From Mortierella sp. BCC40632 (taxonomy: Eukaryota; Mortierellomycota; Mortierellomycetes; Mortierellales; Mortierellaceae), in NCBI GenBank assembly GCA_011634665.1, contig WAEK01000001.1, positions 165,001 to 229,000 on the forward strand: a stretch of 64,000 nucleotides of DNA, in the 5' to 3' direction. The position numbers and the translations under genes were made by a program. Positions 37,771 to 47,180 of this stretch are shown one piece after another. The notes below the pieces were generated by a model. It searched no databases. It worked only from the letters and a program-made list of their open reading frames with translations, and was not told the origin of the DNA. Within the stretch, counting starts at the first letter, position 1. Each line of letters begins with the position of its first letter.

Positions 37771-40321
37771 ATGTCAAGTAAGCCTTGGAAGGGGAGAAAG
37801 GGAAAGAAAGGCTGTGCCACACAACTTTTTCCCCTGTCCAACCCCTTCTGTTCCTGATACAACTTTGCTATCCCCTCGACGCGTCTCGGGTTTTGAGCAG
37901 AAACCTTACCTCCCCGCCTAGTCACAAACTGACGAACAAGCCCCTGTCCCCATCTGTCCCCCATGGGCACCTGATATTGTTGCTCTCTCGTTTTCTCGCT
38001 TTCTCCTTCTAGCGCACTGGAGACGACAAAAGGTCCAAGACCACAAGTTTGACTTTATCGACGTTGAGGACTATGTCGACAACTCGTTCTGGCGCAAGTT
38101 CAAGTACTCGCTTGTCTTTGCTGTCGTTATAAAGGGCATCCTTATCTACTGTGCCGACTTGTGGTACGGCTCCTGCTTGTTTGTCAAAAAAAAAAAAAAA
38201 AAAGAGCACTTTTCAACACACTCACCTTTCTTTCTCTCCTTTCTCTTTCTCTATCTCTCCCTTCTCATTACCCGTACCCATAGGACGGCAGTCAACTTGC
38301 TAGTATCGGGGACATGGAGCACTAATCTTGGCGTTCAAAACGGACGTATTCAATATGGTACTTGTCAACGCCTCCTACTCCAAATCTCGCTGCCTCGGAT
38401 GTCAGCGTCGTCACTCGCTCTTGACACACGTCTTCTTTTTGATTACTTAAATTGTTTTAGGTGGAATTACCATCTCTTTTCAGATCTACAAGGTGAGCTA
38501 GACTGAATGTCCCAATTTGATCAAATCTTCCTTTGAAAAGTATATCCAAAAACTATCCATTTGCTGACAAGCACTTCTATTTGCCAAAATCAAACTGTGT
38601 TCCTAGTGGATTTTTGCCGCCTGTATTGTTCTTTCGTTTGTTCTGTTAGCATGGGATATCAAGAAGGCGGTCGCCATTATCCAGAGTCGAGATATCAGTT
38701 ATGCGTTCACAAGCATGATCGCCTACCGATACTACGCCATCAAAAGCTATGCTCATTTTTGCCTCTTTCAACGTATCCACAACTCTAAAAAGAGTATCGA
38801 TGAAGTGGCCTTTTTCTGCTTTTTCACTTTTAGAGGTAAAGTGGCTCCATACAGCGTATAGAACAAACGCTTCGATTTTTTGGTTTTTTTCTCTCTATCC
38901 CTTCATTTTCTGTCCCACTGAACTCACGCTGACTCTACTCTATTCAAGGATGGAAGCGACTCATGTTCGCTGACGGCCCCAGACAGGTTATCAATGGCAT
39001 CATCCTCATCACTGTCATAAACAAGAACAGGACGACCTCCGGAGAATGGGATCTAGCTTTCTGGAACTATCAATTCCCTTTAATGACCAAGATCACGATG
39101 GGTGTCATGACTTTTACATTAACACTCTGGATTACATCGGTCCTCCTCATGCTGGTGGCTGTTTTTCTTTACATACCACTGGTGATGCATATTCAAGGGA
39201 ATCTGAAGGAGTTCTGCTGCCACAAGATTGACAAGAGGTAATGAACCATCTTTTATCTGGTTGTAAGACTGAAGGTACAGACACAGAAGAAGATGAAGAT
39301 GAAAACGAAGAAAAAACAAAGAATTGTCAACTACAAAAAAAAAGAAATTGACTGAACGTTTATCTTTAGAATTGATGAGATGATCAAGAAAAAAACAAAG
39401 CAGCGAGCTCAGGAAGCCGCCAAGAATGCAAAGCAGGGTAAAGGTGGAGAAGCAGCACTCCAAAAGCCCACACTGCCTAATATTGACTTGATTGAAGAAG
39501 GTGGCCGAAACTCACCCGTGCCTGGTGGGACACCAAGACTGGCCCCTCAGACTCTATACTCTGGCTCGCCTGTCATCCGGAAGGCCCTTATCAACGAGCA
39601 ATACCGGCGCAATCACCCACAGGCGCCGGCTCGCCCTTACTCCCCTGCTCCGCGATCCTATACCCCAACTTTGGAGGACGATACAGACACTACACCATTA
39701 CGTCATGACAACCACCAACAAGCGTACCACAACAGGGCCTTGAGACGCCATGATCAGCAGTATGACTTTTCAGATACCCGAAGTGAAATCAGCGAGAGCA
39801 CACAAAGCGCCACTAGTGGCTATCCTCGGTTCCCGCCCAGACCATCATACCCAAGTCACCGACGTCAGCCATCAGAAACAAGTACTGTCCTGAGTGGGTC
39901 TAATCACGGTAGTGTTGTTAGTGGATATAGCACCCGTCCTGTCCGACCACACCCACTTCAGCACGGTCATAATTTCTCGAGAGACAATGGCATGGGGAAT
40001 GGAACCAGCTACGGAGATTCAATGATGATGACTGACCTGAGTCAGACGCCCCGAGGTATCTATGGAGGATGCCACGGGCCACCTACAGGTCTCGGAGGAG
40101 GAGTTGGGAATCATACCAAAGGAAGCGTCCATGGGGGAAGTGTTCATGGAGGAAGCGTTCATGGAAGTAGTGTTCATGGAAACAGTGTCCATGGAAACAG
40201 TATCCATGGCGGTAGCGCTCATGGCGGAGGAAGTGTCGTTGGAGGACCAGGATACATGAATCAACAACGTGGTCGGTACCAACAGTCGCAACTGCCGCAT
40301 CGCAATCGACCCTACAGCTAG
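37771..40321 (+). CDS. KCH1: Kch1-type fungal potassium channel with His-containing repeat tail
   Basis: Member of the fungal Kch1/Prm6 family; in yeast these plasma-membrane proteins mediate low-affinity K+ influx and promote Ca2+ signalling during the pheromone response. Seven exons, all in phase: 37771-37777 (only 7 nt), 38013-38163, 38284-38357, 38461-38492 (32 nt), 38607-38835, 38949-39237, 39370-40321; 577 aa. Family marks: DHKFDFIDVEDYVDNSFW before the first membrane segment, a second segment WIFAACIVLSFVLLAWDI followed by SRDISYAFTS, then FFTFRGWKRLMFADGPRQVING, the most conserved stretch, and two closing hydrophobic segments. The tail from about residue 265 is hydrophilic: Lys-rich KKKTKQRAQEAAKNAKQ, then Arg/Pro/Ser/His-rich sequence, then about eight G-(S)-V-H-G-type pentad repeats (40126-40236). 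Start rests on the 7-nt exon ATGTCAA followed by gtaagc. Identification of the core is strong. Confidence 0.9.
40126..40236 (+). repeat. 15-bp tandem repeat coding for GSVHG-type pentads
   Basis: Imperfect tandem copies of a 15-base unit (ggaagcgttcatgga type) encode G-S-V-H-G, G-S-V-H-S, G-N-S-I-H and similar pentads in the Kch1-type tail. About eight copies with third-base and Ser/Asn changes. Confidence 0.85.
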
Positions 40322-40533
40322 AGATAACTTCATATGTATAATAGTAATCGTGCCCTATAGATTCGCCGCGACTGGGATTAGATGCATGTCGATTTGTCCT
40401 TAGGTAGCACGGCAACGTTTTTTGTTTTGTCTAAACAAGTCATGGGTATGTAGTGCTGAAGAGTGAAGTACGAAGAAGAGCAGATGATATAGGAATTTGG
40501 AAGGCAAATACGACCTCCTGCATCGTTCCTAGG

Positions 40534-40538
<5 letters not shown>

Positions 40539-40602
<64 letters not shown>
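40539..40602. repeat. (GA)n microsatellite
   Basis: 64 bases of uninterrupted GA dinucleotide on the plus strand. Confidence 0.97.
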
Positions 40603-40606
<4 letters not shown>

Positions 40607-40972
40607 ACGGTCCAGGCATGTGGATGCCAATAAGAGTGGGCGAATTAGGTAGGTTGGGGGTGGGAGAAGATATGTGAGTAAGGGAAGACACGGAGCATTT
40701 GTGAGGTGTGCGTGCGTGGGAGACGCCAATTGAGAGGGTGGGACGATGTAGGAGATGTATTCCATTATGGACCACGCGTTTTGGCCGTGCATGCGTCTGG
40801 CGTGCCTCATTATCTATCCCTCACCCCCCCCCCCCGCGTGTGCACGCACTGTCGCGCACGATTCTTCCTCCAGCTAGGTGGATTGTCAGCCTGCAACAGA
40901 TCCTTCGCGCCCTAGCATTGACACGGACGATGAGAGAGAAGGGAAAGAGAGAACAAAGGATAGCAATGGGGC

Positions 40973-40978
40973 TATAAA
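40973..40978 (+). promoter_or_regulatory. Candidate TATA box of the Lys/His-rich secreted protein gene
   Basis: TATAAA in gggcTATAAAgtg, 98 bases upstream of the start codon at 41076. A clear TATA box is uncommon in this window, which suggests a strongly or conditionally expressed gene (inference). Confidence 0.55.
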
Positions 40979-41075
40979 GTGTTGCCAAATGCTTGGCTCT
41001 GACACTCTCTTTTCTTGAACTCTGATCGATCTCCACCCCCCTTGCTTCCTCCAACGACATTAACCTCTTCCAGTT

Positions 41076-41990
41076 ATGCGCTTCATCCTCTCCGCCCTCC
41101 TTGCGACTGCCCTCTTCGGTGCCATCGCCACTGCAGATGTTCAGCACGGCCAGCAGGCTGCATTCCGGATCGAGCCTCGTCATCTTCACCACAAGAAGTC
41201 TCATGGACGCCATCACCATCAGTCCGCATCGCGTAAGCACCGCCGCGACCTTCAGGAACCTTTAGTAGCAGCGGCGGCTATTGCTGACAATGTTCCCGTT
41301 CTTGCCGGTGCTCCTCCGGAGAACCGTATCGATGTCGCTGGTGCAGTCCAGCCTCAAAAGGCTGCTGCTGTGGAGTTCCGCCGCAAGGCATCGCACCACC
41401 ATGGCAAGAAGGCCCACCACAAGCACGGCAAGAACTCCGCGCACCACCACAAGGCCGCTCACCACCATAAGAAGGCCTCGCGTCACCACAAGGTCTCGCG
41501 TCACCACAAGAAGGTCTCGCACCACAAGAAGGCCTCGCACCACCACAAGAAGGCCTCGCACCACCACAAGGGAGTCTCGCACCACCACAAGAAGGCCTCG
41601 CGCCACCATAAGAAGGCCTCGCACCACCACAAGAAGGCTTCGCACCACCACAAGGCCAAGCGTGCGCTCGAACTTCACCGCAAGAAATCCTCGGGACATC
41701 ACAAGAAGGCCTCTGGATCGTGCAGCAAGCACCAGAAGCGTGAGCTTGAATTGCACCGAAAGAAGCACTCGGCACACAAGAAGGCTAGTTCGTCGTGCAG
41801 CAAGCACCAGAAGCGCGAGCTCGAGCTTCATCGCAAGAAATCCAACCATAGCCACAAGAAGGCCTCTGGATCGTGCAACAAGCACAACAAGCGAGCATTG
41901 GGACTCCACCGCAAAGTCTCCCGCAAGGGCAAGAAGGTTCATCACCACCGCCATGGCAAGAAGACGCACCACAAGCACCAGAAGCACTAA
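41076..41990 (+). CDS. Secreted Lys/His-rich repeat protein with Kex2-like processing sites
   Basis: Single-exon 304-aa protein, family unknown. Residues 1-20 are a signal peptide (MRFILSALLATALFGAIATA). Residues 21-104 are a spacer with a dibasic KHRR and a neutral AVE-rich part. Residues 105-195 are about a dozen copies of an HHHKKAS-type unit. The C-terminal part consists of units beginning after Lys-Arg (KR at 195-196, 221-222, 246-247, 272-273): A/E-L-E/G-L-H-R-K-K, then HKKAS-G/S-S-C-S/N-K-H-Q/N, each of the first three with one Cys. The KR spacing of 25-26 residues looks like a Kex2-cleaved precursor releasing three related 23-24-residue peptides plus a basic His-rich C-terminal one. 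Metal binding (His clusters) or antimicrobial action are possible by composition only. A TATA box precedes the gene. The His/Lys-rich antisense frame is a by-product. Confidence 0.8.
   Translation: MRFILSALLATALFGAIATADVQHGQQAAFRIEPRHLHHKKSHGRHHHQSASRKHRRDLQEPLVAAAAIADNVPVLAGAPPENRIDVAGAVQPQKAAAVEFRRKASHHHGKKAHHKHGKNSAHHHKAAHHHKKASRHHKVSRHHKKVSHHKKASHHHKKASHHHKGVSHHHKKASRHHKKASHHHKKASHHHKAKRALELHRKKSSGHHKKASGSCSKHQKRELELHRKKHSAHKKASSSCSKHQKRELELHRKKSNHSHKKASGSCNKHNKRALGLHRKVSRKGKKVHHHRHGKKTHHKHQKH
41390..41665 (+). repeat. Tandem repeat coding for HHHKKAS units
   Basis: About a dozen 21-base units (caccaccacaagaaggcctcg and variants) in the Lys/His-rich gene. Several adjacent units are identical in DNA, so the array has recently expanded or been homogenised. 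Confidence 0.85.
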
Positions 41991-42957
41991 ACGTAGAGAG
42001 ATAGAAGACTGCCAGGACGAGCAGTATGAATACCTTTTTAAGGCCTCTGTATATAATTAAATCGAGCCTTCCATAATATCATCTGGGTCCGAGCCTGTTC
42101 TGTTTGAGGGTTGTAGAGGAAGAGACGCGGCAAGGAGTGGTGGCCTAGAGCAACGAGGGCTGGGAAGTGTGAAAGTGGATAAGCCACCTGTTGGATGAAT
42201 TTATCTGGGATCGGCTCCCCCCTTGTACAGATCCTCCTTTCTGATTGAACTCATTCACAATGGTGGGTTATTGGGCTGCCGTGACTGCGTAGCACAGGAC
42301 AGAACTCAGCATCACAGGGGAGGAAGGAACAGGGAAATACGATGGGCGGATTTGGAGCGGACACCCATACAGCACCAACGAACTTAGCATTGTATCCATC
42401 GATCCATCGATCCATCAATCAAACTACCACCCCGCCGCCATAGCGCCAGTTTACTCTCCAGCGACTCTGGAAGTCAGCCCAGCACCCGGAACCCGACATC
42501 GGATGGAGAGATCTTGTCTAGGCATCGGACCTGTGCTAGAGGTCAAGACAGCGATGATGACTTTAAAGAGAGCATCGTCCCATCATCACCATTGAACAGA
42601 GTCCGATGCAACGATATACATCACCGCAACAGAAACAACTCGGAAAACAAAGAGTTTCTTCAGCACACTACTTTCATTTGTAATCAGGAAAGGAGTCTTC
42701 AGGTTCTTTTTACGAGCCTTCTCGACTTGATGATGGATTCAAACCTGGGCTGATCACAGCTCGTCAAGTATCGGAAGAGGCGCTTCATGCAACAACACAA
42801 CTACATCACCAAAGATTGCGCCATCTCAACCTTTCCTACCTAGGCGATGGCATCTACCCCCTCTCGCAGACTCAGAGAGTTGTTCAGCGTTATTGACCGA
42901 TAGCGACTCCTTTTTCTCTTATCCAACCTCTGTTAATAGCGCACTCCTACTTTCCAG
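41991..42957. other. Intergenic region and probable eL14 promoter/first exon
   Basis: No gene recognised with confidence. The eL14 first coding exon must lie here. A short ATCC/ATCGATCC repeat is at 42396-42419. One candidate start is ATG at 42260 directly before gtgggt, which would splice in phase to 42958, but nothing else supports it. Confidence 0.4.
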
Positions 42958-44148
42958 CGTGTCGTTGAAGTCGGCCGTGTCGTCATGGTCAACTATGGCC
43001 CCGATGCCGGCAAGCTCGCCGTCATTGTCGATATCATTGACCACAACCGTGTATGTGCCCTACTATCCTGGAGAATCTGGGGGAGAATGGAGTGGTAGCC
43101 CGTAGAAAGCACTTTGGAAGACAAACACAACATTTCCAGCAGGACAACAAAACGACACATGATGGGAAACACCTTGAGCTTTGAAGCACACTTATTATCG
43201 ATAACCCCAACATGTCCTTCAACTCCCTTTTGCAGAGGTAGCATCAAAAGACAGCGAAAAAAACATCGGGCGCTACTACTGTAGGCCAGAGCTTCGGTTT
43301 TCCGTCTCTTGTTTGCAACCCAGTATCAGCTTCGTCACCAGCAGGGATAACGATCCTTAGCATCTCAGAACCCAGGTGGTATTTTGCACCGTCACCAACT
43401 TCAGAACGATATTTACTATCTGAAGGAAGCATCTGCCAGGAAGAGTTCAAGTAGAATACTTGGGCATTAGAGATCATCGACATCCATTCCCCCCACGACT
43501 CTATTTCTATCAACGCTACGGACGTTCCTGCTTGATTGTTCGAGACCTTCAGGACAGCACGATTGAAGAAAAAGAAAAAAGGACCTTCCCTAACCTCTGC
43601 GTTTATCTTATTTTCGGCTGCGGTTTTCCTTTTTTTTTTTAGGCTCTCATTGAGGGTCCCGCCACCGGCGTTGCCCGTGCTGCCCACGCTTTCCGCCGCT
43701 TGACTTTGACCCCCTTGGTCGTCAAGATTCCCCGCGGTGCTGGTCAGGCTGTCGTCAAGGCTGCCATTGAGAAGCAGGGTCTTGCTGCCTCGTGGGCCAA
43801 GACCTCGTGGGCCAAGAAGATCGATGCCCGTGCCAAGCGCGCTGCTGGCTCTGACTTTGATCGCTTCAAGCTCATGAAGTACAAGAAGCTCGTAAGTTTT
43901 GGGATTCCCTCTCTCTTTGTTTTTTTTCACGAAAGGTCTTTTTATTGGCTGAAAGGAACTTTTGTTTCCTTGGGCGAAAGCAAAGAAGAACAAAAAGGAA
44001 TTGGAATGGAGAGAGAGGCCGCTATGAGAGAATGGGCTGATCAAGAATGTATGCGACTGACACTGTCAAAACACCCTTTTTTTTTTCTTCCTCTTCTTTA
44101 TAGCGCCGCGAGATCGTCAACAAGGCCGTCAAGACCATCAAGGCCTAA
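42958..44148 (+). CDS. RPL14: Ribosomal protein eL14 (RPL14), first exon not identified
   Basis: 60S ribosomal protein eL14, an rRNA-binding structural protein. Visible exons 42958-43050, 43643-43891 and 44104-44148 encode 128 aa, in phase: [20 protein letters not shown] (the KOW-like barrel), [59 protein letters not shown], and [14 protein letters not shown]. Family members have only a few more residues at the N-terminus, so a short first exon with the ATG is missing from this model. An in-frame stop sits just upstream of 42958, confirming that an intron ends there. The 592-nt intron 43051-43642 is long for this genome; ribosomal protein introns often carry snoRNAs, but I cannot prove one. 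A poly(A) signal lies 52 bases after the stop. Confidence 0.93.
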
Positions 44149-44199
44149 ATGGTCTTGGAGCTCTTCATACAGATCGGCTTGTCAACGAGAAAAGGAAAA

Positions 44200-44205
44200 A
44201 ATAAA
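44200..44205 (+). terminator. Candidate poly(A) signal (AATAAA)
   Basis: AATAAA 52 bases after the eL14 stop codon on the same strand. Confidence 0.6.
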
Positions 44206-45393
44206 GCATCGTGAACTTCGTGCCCAAAAAAGAAAATGACCTGGTTCTTTTTTTCCTTACAGCTGCAGTATTAGACGATCATGGGAAGAAATTTGGAAGA
44301 GAGAAAGAGCATGTGTGCGGCGATAAAGAAGGGTGAGGGGGACCAGTGTACTCTGTTTCAAAAGAACACACAGACCAAGTAGCCAGTCTTCATGGTCTGT
44401 TCCTTGACACTCTAGTCTACTCTAGACTCTACGACAACTTTTATTTAATCTGCCCTGCCATTCCGCACCGTCGTTGATAGCCACAACAACTAGCTTTTTT
44501 TTTTTTTTATAACAATCTGTTTCCACAACAACTAGCTATTCAAAAGAAGTGCTATTTTGGTTCTAACAAGTTGTTTCTGAAAGCAATTAGTTGACCACCT
44601 TTGCAGATTGTAAAGAAAAGAAAAGAAAAAAAAAGGATAGCATTATAGGGCAAGGTGGCAACCCTTCCTATGTTGACTACATGTAGCTGTTGGTCCCATA
44701 CAATGACCATCCGACTTGGAAACGAAATAGGCAAAAGTAAGAGAACGCCAGATGAGACAGGGTAGAAGGTCCGGGGGGGAGGGGGCTCTATTTTTTTTTT
44801 AAAAAAAAAAAATCTAGCCCCCGGCCACCTCTTCGCGGTGGCAATCCTCCATCAACCATAACGGCACCATGTAGGCAATGATTAAAGTAAGAAAAGCCCA
44901 TCTATCCCTGGCCACCGCAGAGCGATGATCCTCCCATGAGTCCCACAAGTCCTCACCAGCCCTCTCACAGGAGGGGGGGGATCTGGGCTGATATTGCGGC
45001 CGGGAGAGAGAAAACTCCGATGTTTTCAGTTTGACCAAATTCATGTACAAAGGATACTCGGAAATACAATATACAACAACCGACTGTCAAAGTCAGAAAT
45101 GGTGTAAAGCGCCATTGAGGAGGATCTTCACCTCTTCCGGTCCTGCTTGAAAAGAACGGAGGTGGAAAAGCATAGGAGGTTCGGATCCGAGTCTTCTCTG
45201 TGGGATCCCACGTTTCTTCCAAGCAATACGAACTATGATATATTCACCCGCATAAACCGAAGTAATCCTGTATCGCTTCAATTCAGACTGCACTCGATTC
45301 TGTCGGGTGTAGACTGTGAACTGTGGATATGAGTTCATCTTTTTTTTGGACGAGTCTATCAGATGTACTGGCCCCTCTCTCACACGGGCTAGT

Positions 45394-46085
45394 AGGACAA
45401 AGCTAAACTTCGGGACTCCCGAACGTTAGTTATCGTTCGGGACTGTCATTTTGCCACTTAAAATTCGGGACCCACAACCTCTTAAAATTCGGGATTGCGG
45501 TCGCTTAAAATTCGGGCTGCCACGTCATAAAATTCGGGATTGTAAACTTCGGGAGCAATTTCTACATGTTCTTGCTTTCGTTATTTTTTTTTTTACGCGG
45601 GTTTCCTGCGATGCTCTGGCTGCCAGTGCGACGTTGTGCACTCCCAGGGTGATAGTGCAGGTCCCAGGTAACGATTATGGGCTCTCAAAAAAAAAAAGTA
45701 ACGGACAAAACAAACAAAAAAAAAAAACAAATAAATAAATAAATAAAAAAAAAAACAACAACAACAACACTGTGAAGAATAAACCAAAAGAGAAGACTAA
45801 GAAGCCATCAACCGATGGGTTTAGAAGCGAAAAGATAGGCTAGGGAGGTTGGAGAGACGCAGGTTAAAAAACTAGCAACCCATTGATGGACTCTGTTAGG
45901 CGAGGCGAGCCACAGGAGGAGCTGAAAAGGTATTAGTGGTGCGAGTTACCGACCCTCGATCCCGGAATTTTTAAATTTTGGCCAGCCCGAATTTTTAAGA
46001 GGTTGTGGGTCCCGAATTTTAAGTGGCAAAATGACAGTCCCGAACGATAACTAACGTTCGGGAGTCCCGAAGTTTAGCTTTGTCC
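45394..46085. mobile_element. Non-autonomous DNA transposon (MITE-like), MULE-type by its target duplication
   Basis: The ends are near-perfect inverted repeats of about 100 bp: left 45395-45493 begins GGACAAAGCTAAACTTCGGG, and right 45986-46085 is its reverse complement with one extra base. The element is flanked on both sides by the same nine bases, CGGGCTAGT (45385-45393 and 46086-46094), a target-site duplication. Inside the left end the motif TTAAAATTCGGG recurs at short intervals (subterminal repeats). The interior, with A/T runs and (AAT/AAC)n, has no reading frame for a transposase. Long inverted repeats and a 9-bp duplication fit Mutator-like elements best; other 8-9-bp families are possible. 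Confidence 0.85.
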
Positions 46086-46137
46086 CGGGCTAGTACACTC
46101 AAGGTTTTGGACCATGTGCCCTCCAACCTGGGGCCTC

Positions 46138-46628
46138 GGTTTCCAGAATTTTTTTTTTTTTTTTTTTTTATGGGCCCCGTTAGGGGTTTTATTCGTCGGC
46201 GCGCACTCATACCACGGTCTGCGGACGTGGCCAGCTAGTTCACAAAAACTACACTATCCTACAACAGAAGAGTAGAGAGAAGAAGGAAAAGGTGGAGGGT
46301 GACCCAGAAACGATATAGCTACTAGAAATACAAATGCAGAGAAAGGGAAAAAGACCAGGTACAAAGACGGTTTCCAGAATTTTGATGCTCTGTGCGGAAC
46401 ATCAGCTTCTCTCAGTTCATATCAAAATGTTCTTGATGTCCTCGTTAGAGATTCTATTTGTTGGCGTGCACCTTCCCATGTTCTGAAGATGTAACCATCT
46501 AGTTTTCAAGACAATCTACCAAACAAATGGAGAAAAGAGAGAGAAAAGGAAAGGTGGAATGCGATCCAGAAACGATATAGCTACTGAGAAATATAACGCC
46601 TAGAAAGGAGGAAATGATCAGAGTACAA
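46138..46628. repeat. Diverged tandem duplication of about 231-250 bp
   Basis: Copy 1 starts ggtttccagaatttt at 46138 and copy 2 with the same bases at 46369. Shared landmarks in the same order: ttattcgtcggcgcgcac versus ttatt/tgttggcgtgcac, agatgt/gacgt..ccatctag, a GA-rich block, then ccagaaacgatatagctact in both, then agaaata. Divergence is substantial, so the duplication is old. It begins 43 bases after the transposon's right flank. Confidence 0.75.
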
Positions 46629-47103
46629 TGAGTATCAACAGAGAGAGCAAGTCAAGGGCTGGATCTACTAAGGGTCCGAGAAGTCCGAAAGTTGCGAGAG
46701 TGGCTCTCAATCAAGCAAGTCAGCGTCAGCAACATCTGTCCAACATTGTTGCTGTTGCTGTTGGTTCATTTACGAAGAAACTAAAATACTGTCTACCAGC
46801 GAGGGTCCTGTGTGCATCCAAGCTTATGTCCAGTTTTGTGAGTGTCTTGAGCTACACAGGTACGATGACTGACTAAAAAAAACCAATTGTCTCGCAATTA
46901 CAGTTGCTCTCAAAAAACCGTGCCTATCATCATAGCGCATTGCCCTTTCAATCGCTACTTCCATGGAGATGTACGCTAGATGTGGAGCACTAGTAGTACC
47001 CAAAGGTCAATGCGAGGTGTACTGTGCTAGCCGAATATCAAGCAGATAAGAAGTCGCACGCCGTTGGATTATCTTCTGCTCATGATTGCTTGTTAAGAAG
47101 GTA

Positions 47104-47109
47104 TTTATT
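47104..47109 (-). terminator. Candidate poly(A) signal of CWH43 (AATAAA on minus strand)
   Basis: TTTATT on the plus strand, 72 bases beyond the Cwh43 stop in its direction of transcription. Confidence 0.5.
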
Positions 47110-47180
47110 AGGTTCTATTTGTGACAAAAGTAGTAGAAGCTGCGGCAAAACTAGAAGGCTTCAAGTAACGCCTCCAGCAC

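Larger units (their letters stand above)
40322..41075. other. Intergenic region with GA microsatellite and promoter of the Lys/His-rich gene
   Basis: 754 bases. Contains (GA)32 at 40539-40602, a short C-run at 40825-40835, and a TATA box at 40973. No gene. Confidence 0.6.
44206..47180. other. Intergenic region with transposon remnant and duplication
   Basis: Convergent gene ends (eL14 plus, Cwh43 minus) flank this 3 kb. It contains the 692-bp inverted-repeat element (45394-46085) and the tandem duplication (46138-46628). 44206-45380 and 46630-47180 hold mixed sequence with small A/T runs and no gene. Confidence 0.6.

Noticed and set aside
41262..41987. 241-codon minus-strand Leu/Val-rich frame
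   Set aside because: It is antisense to the Lys/His-rich gene; the plus-strand frame has a signal peptide, motif structure and TATA box.
43244..44044. 266-codon minus-strand frame
   Set aside because: Overlaps the eL14 gene in antisense; the plus strand has the clear ribosomal protein.
45395..46085. CRISPR-like or gene-like content in the inverted-repeat element
   Set aside because: The repeats are terminal inverted and subterminal copies without regular spacers; the element is a DNA transposon.
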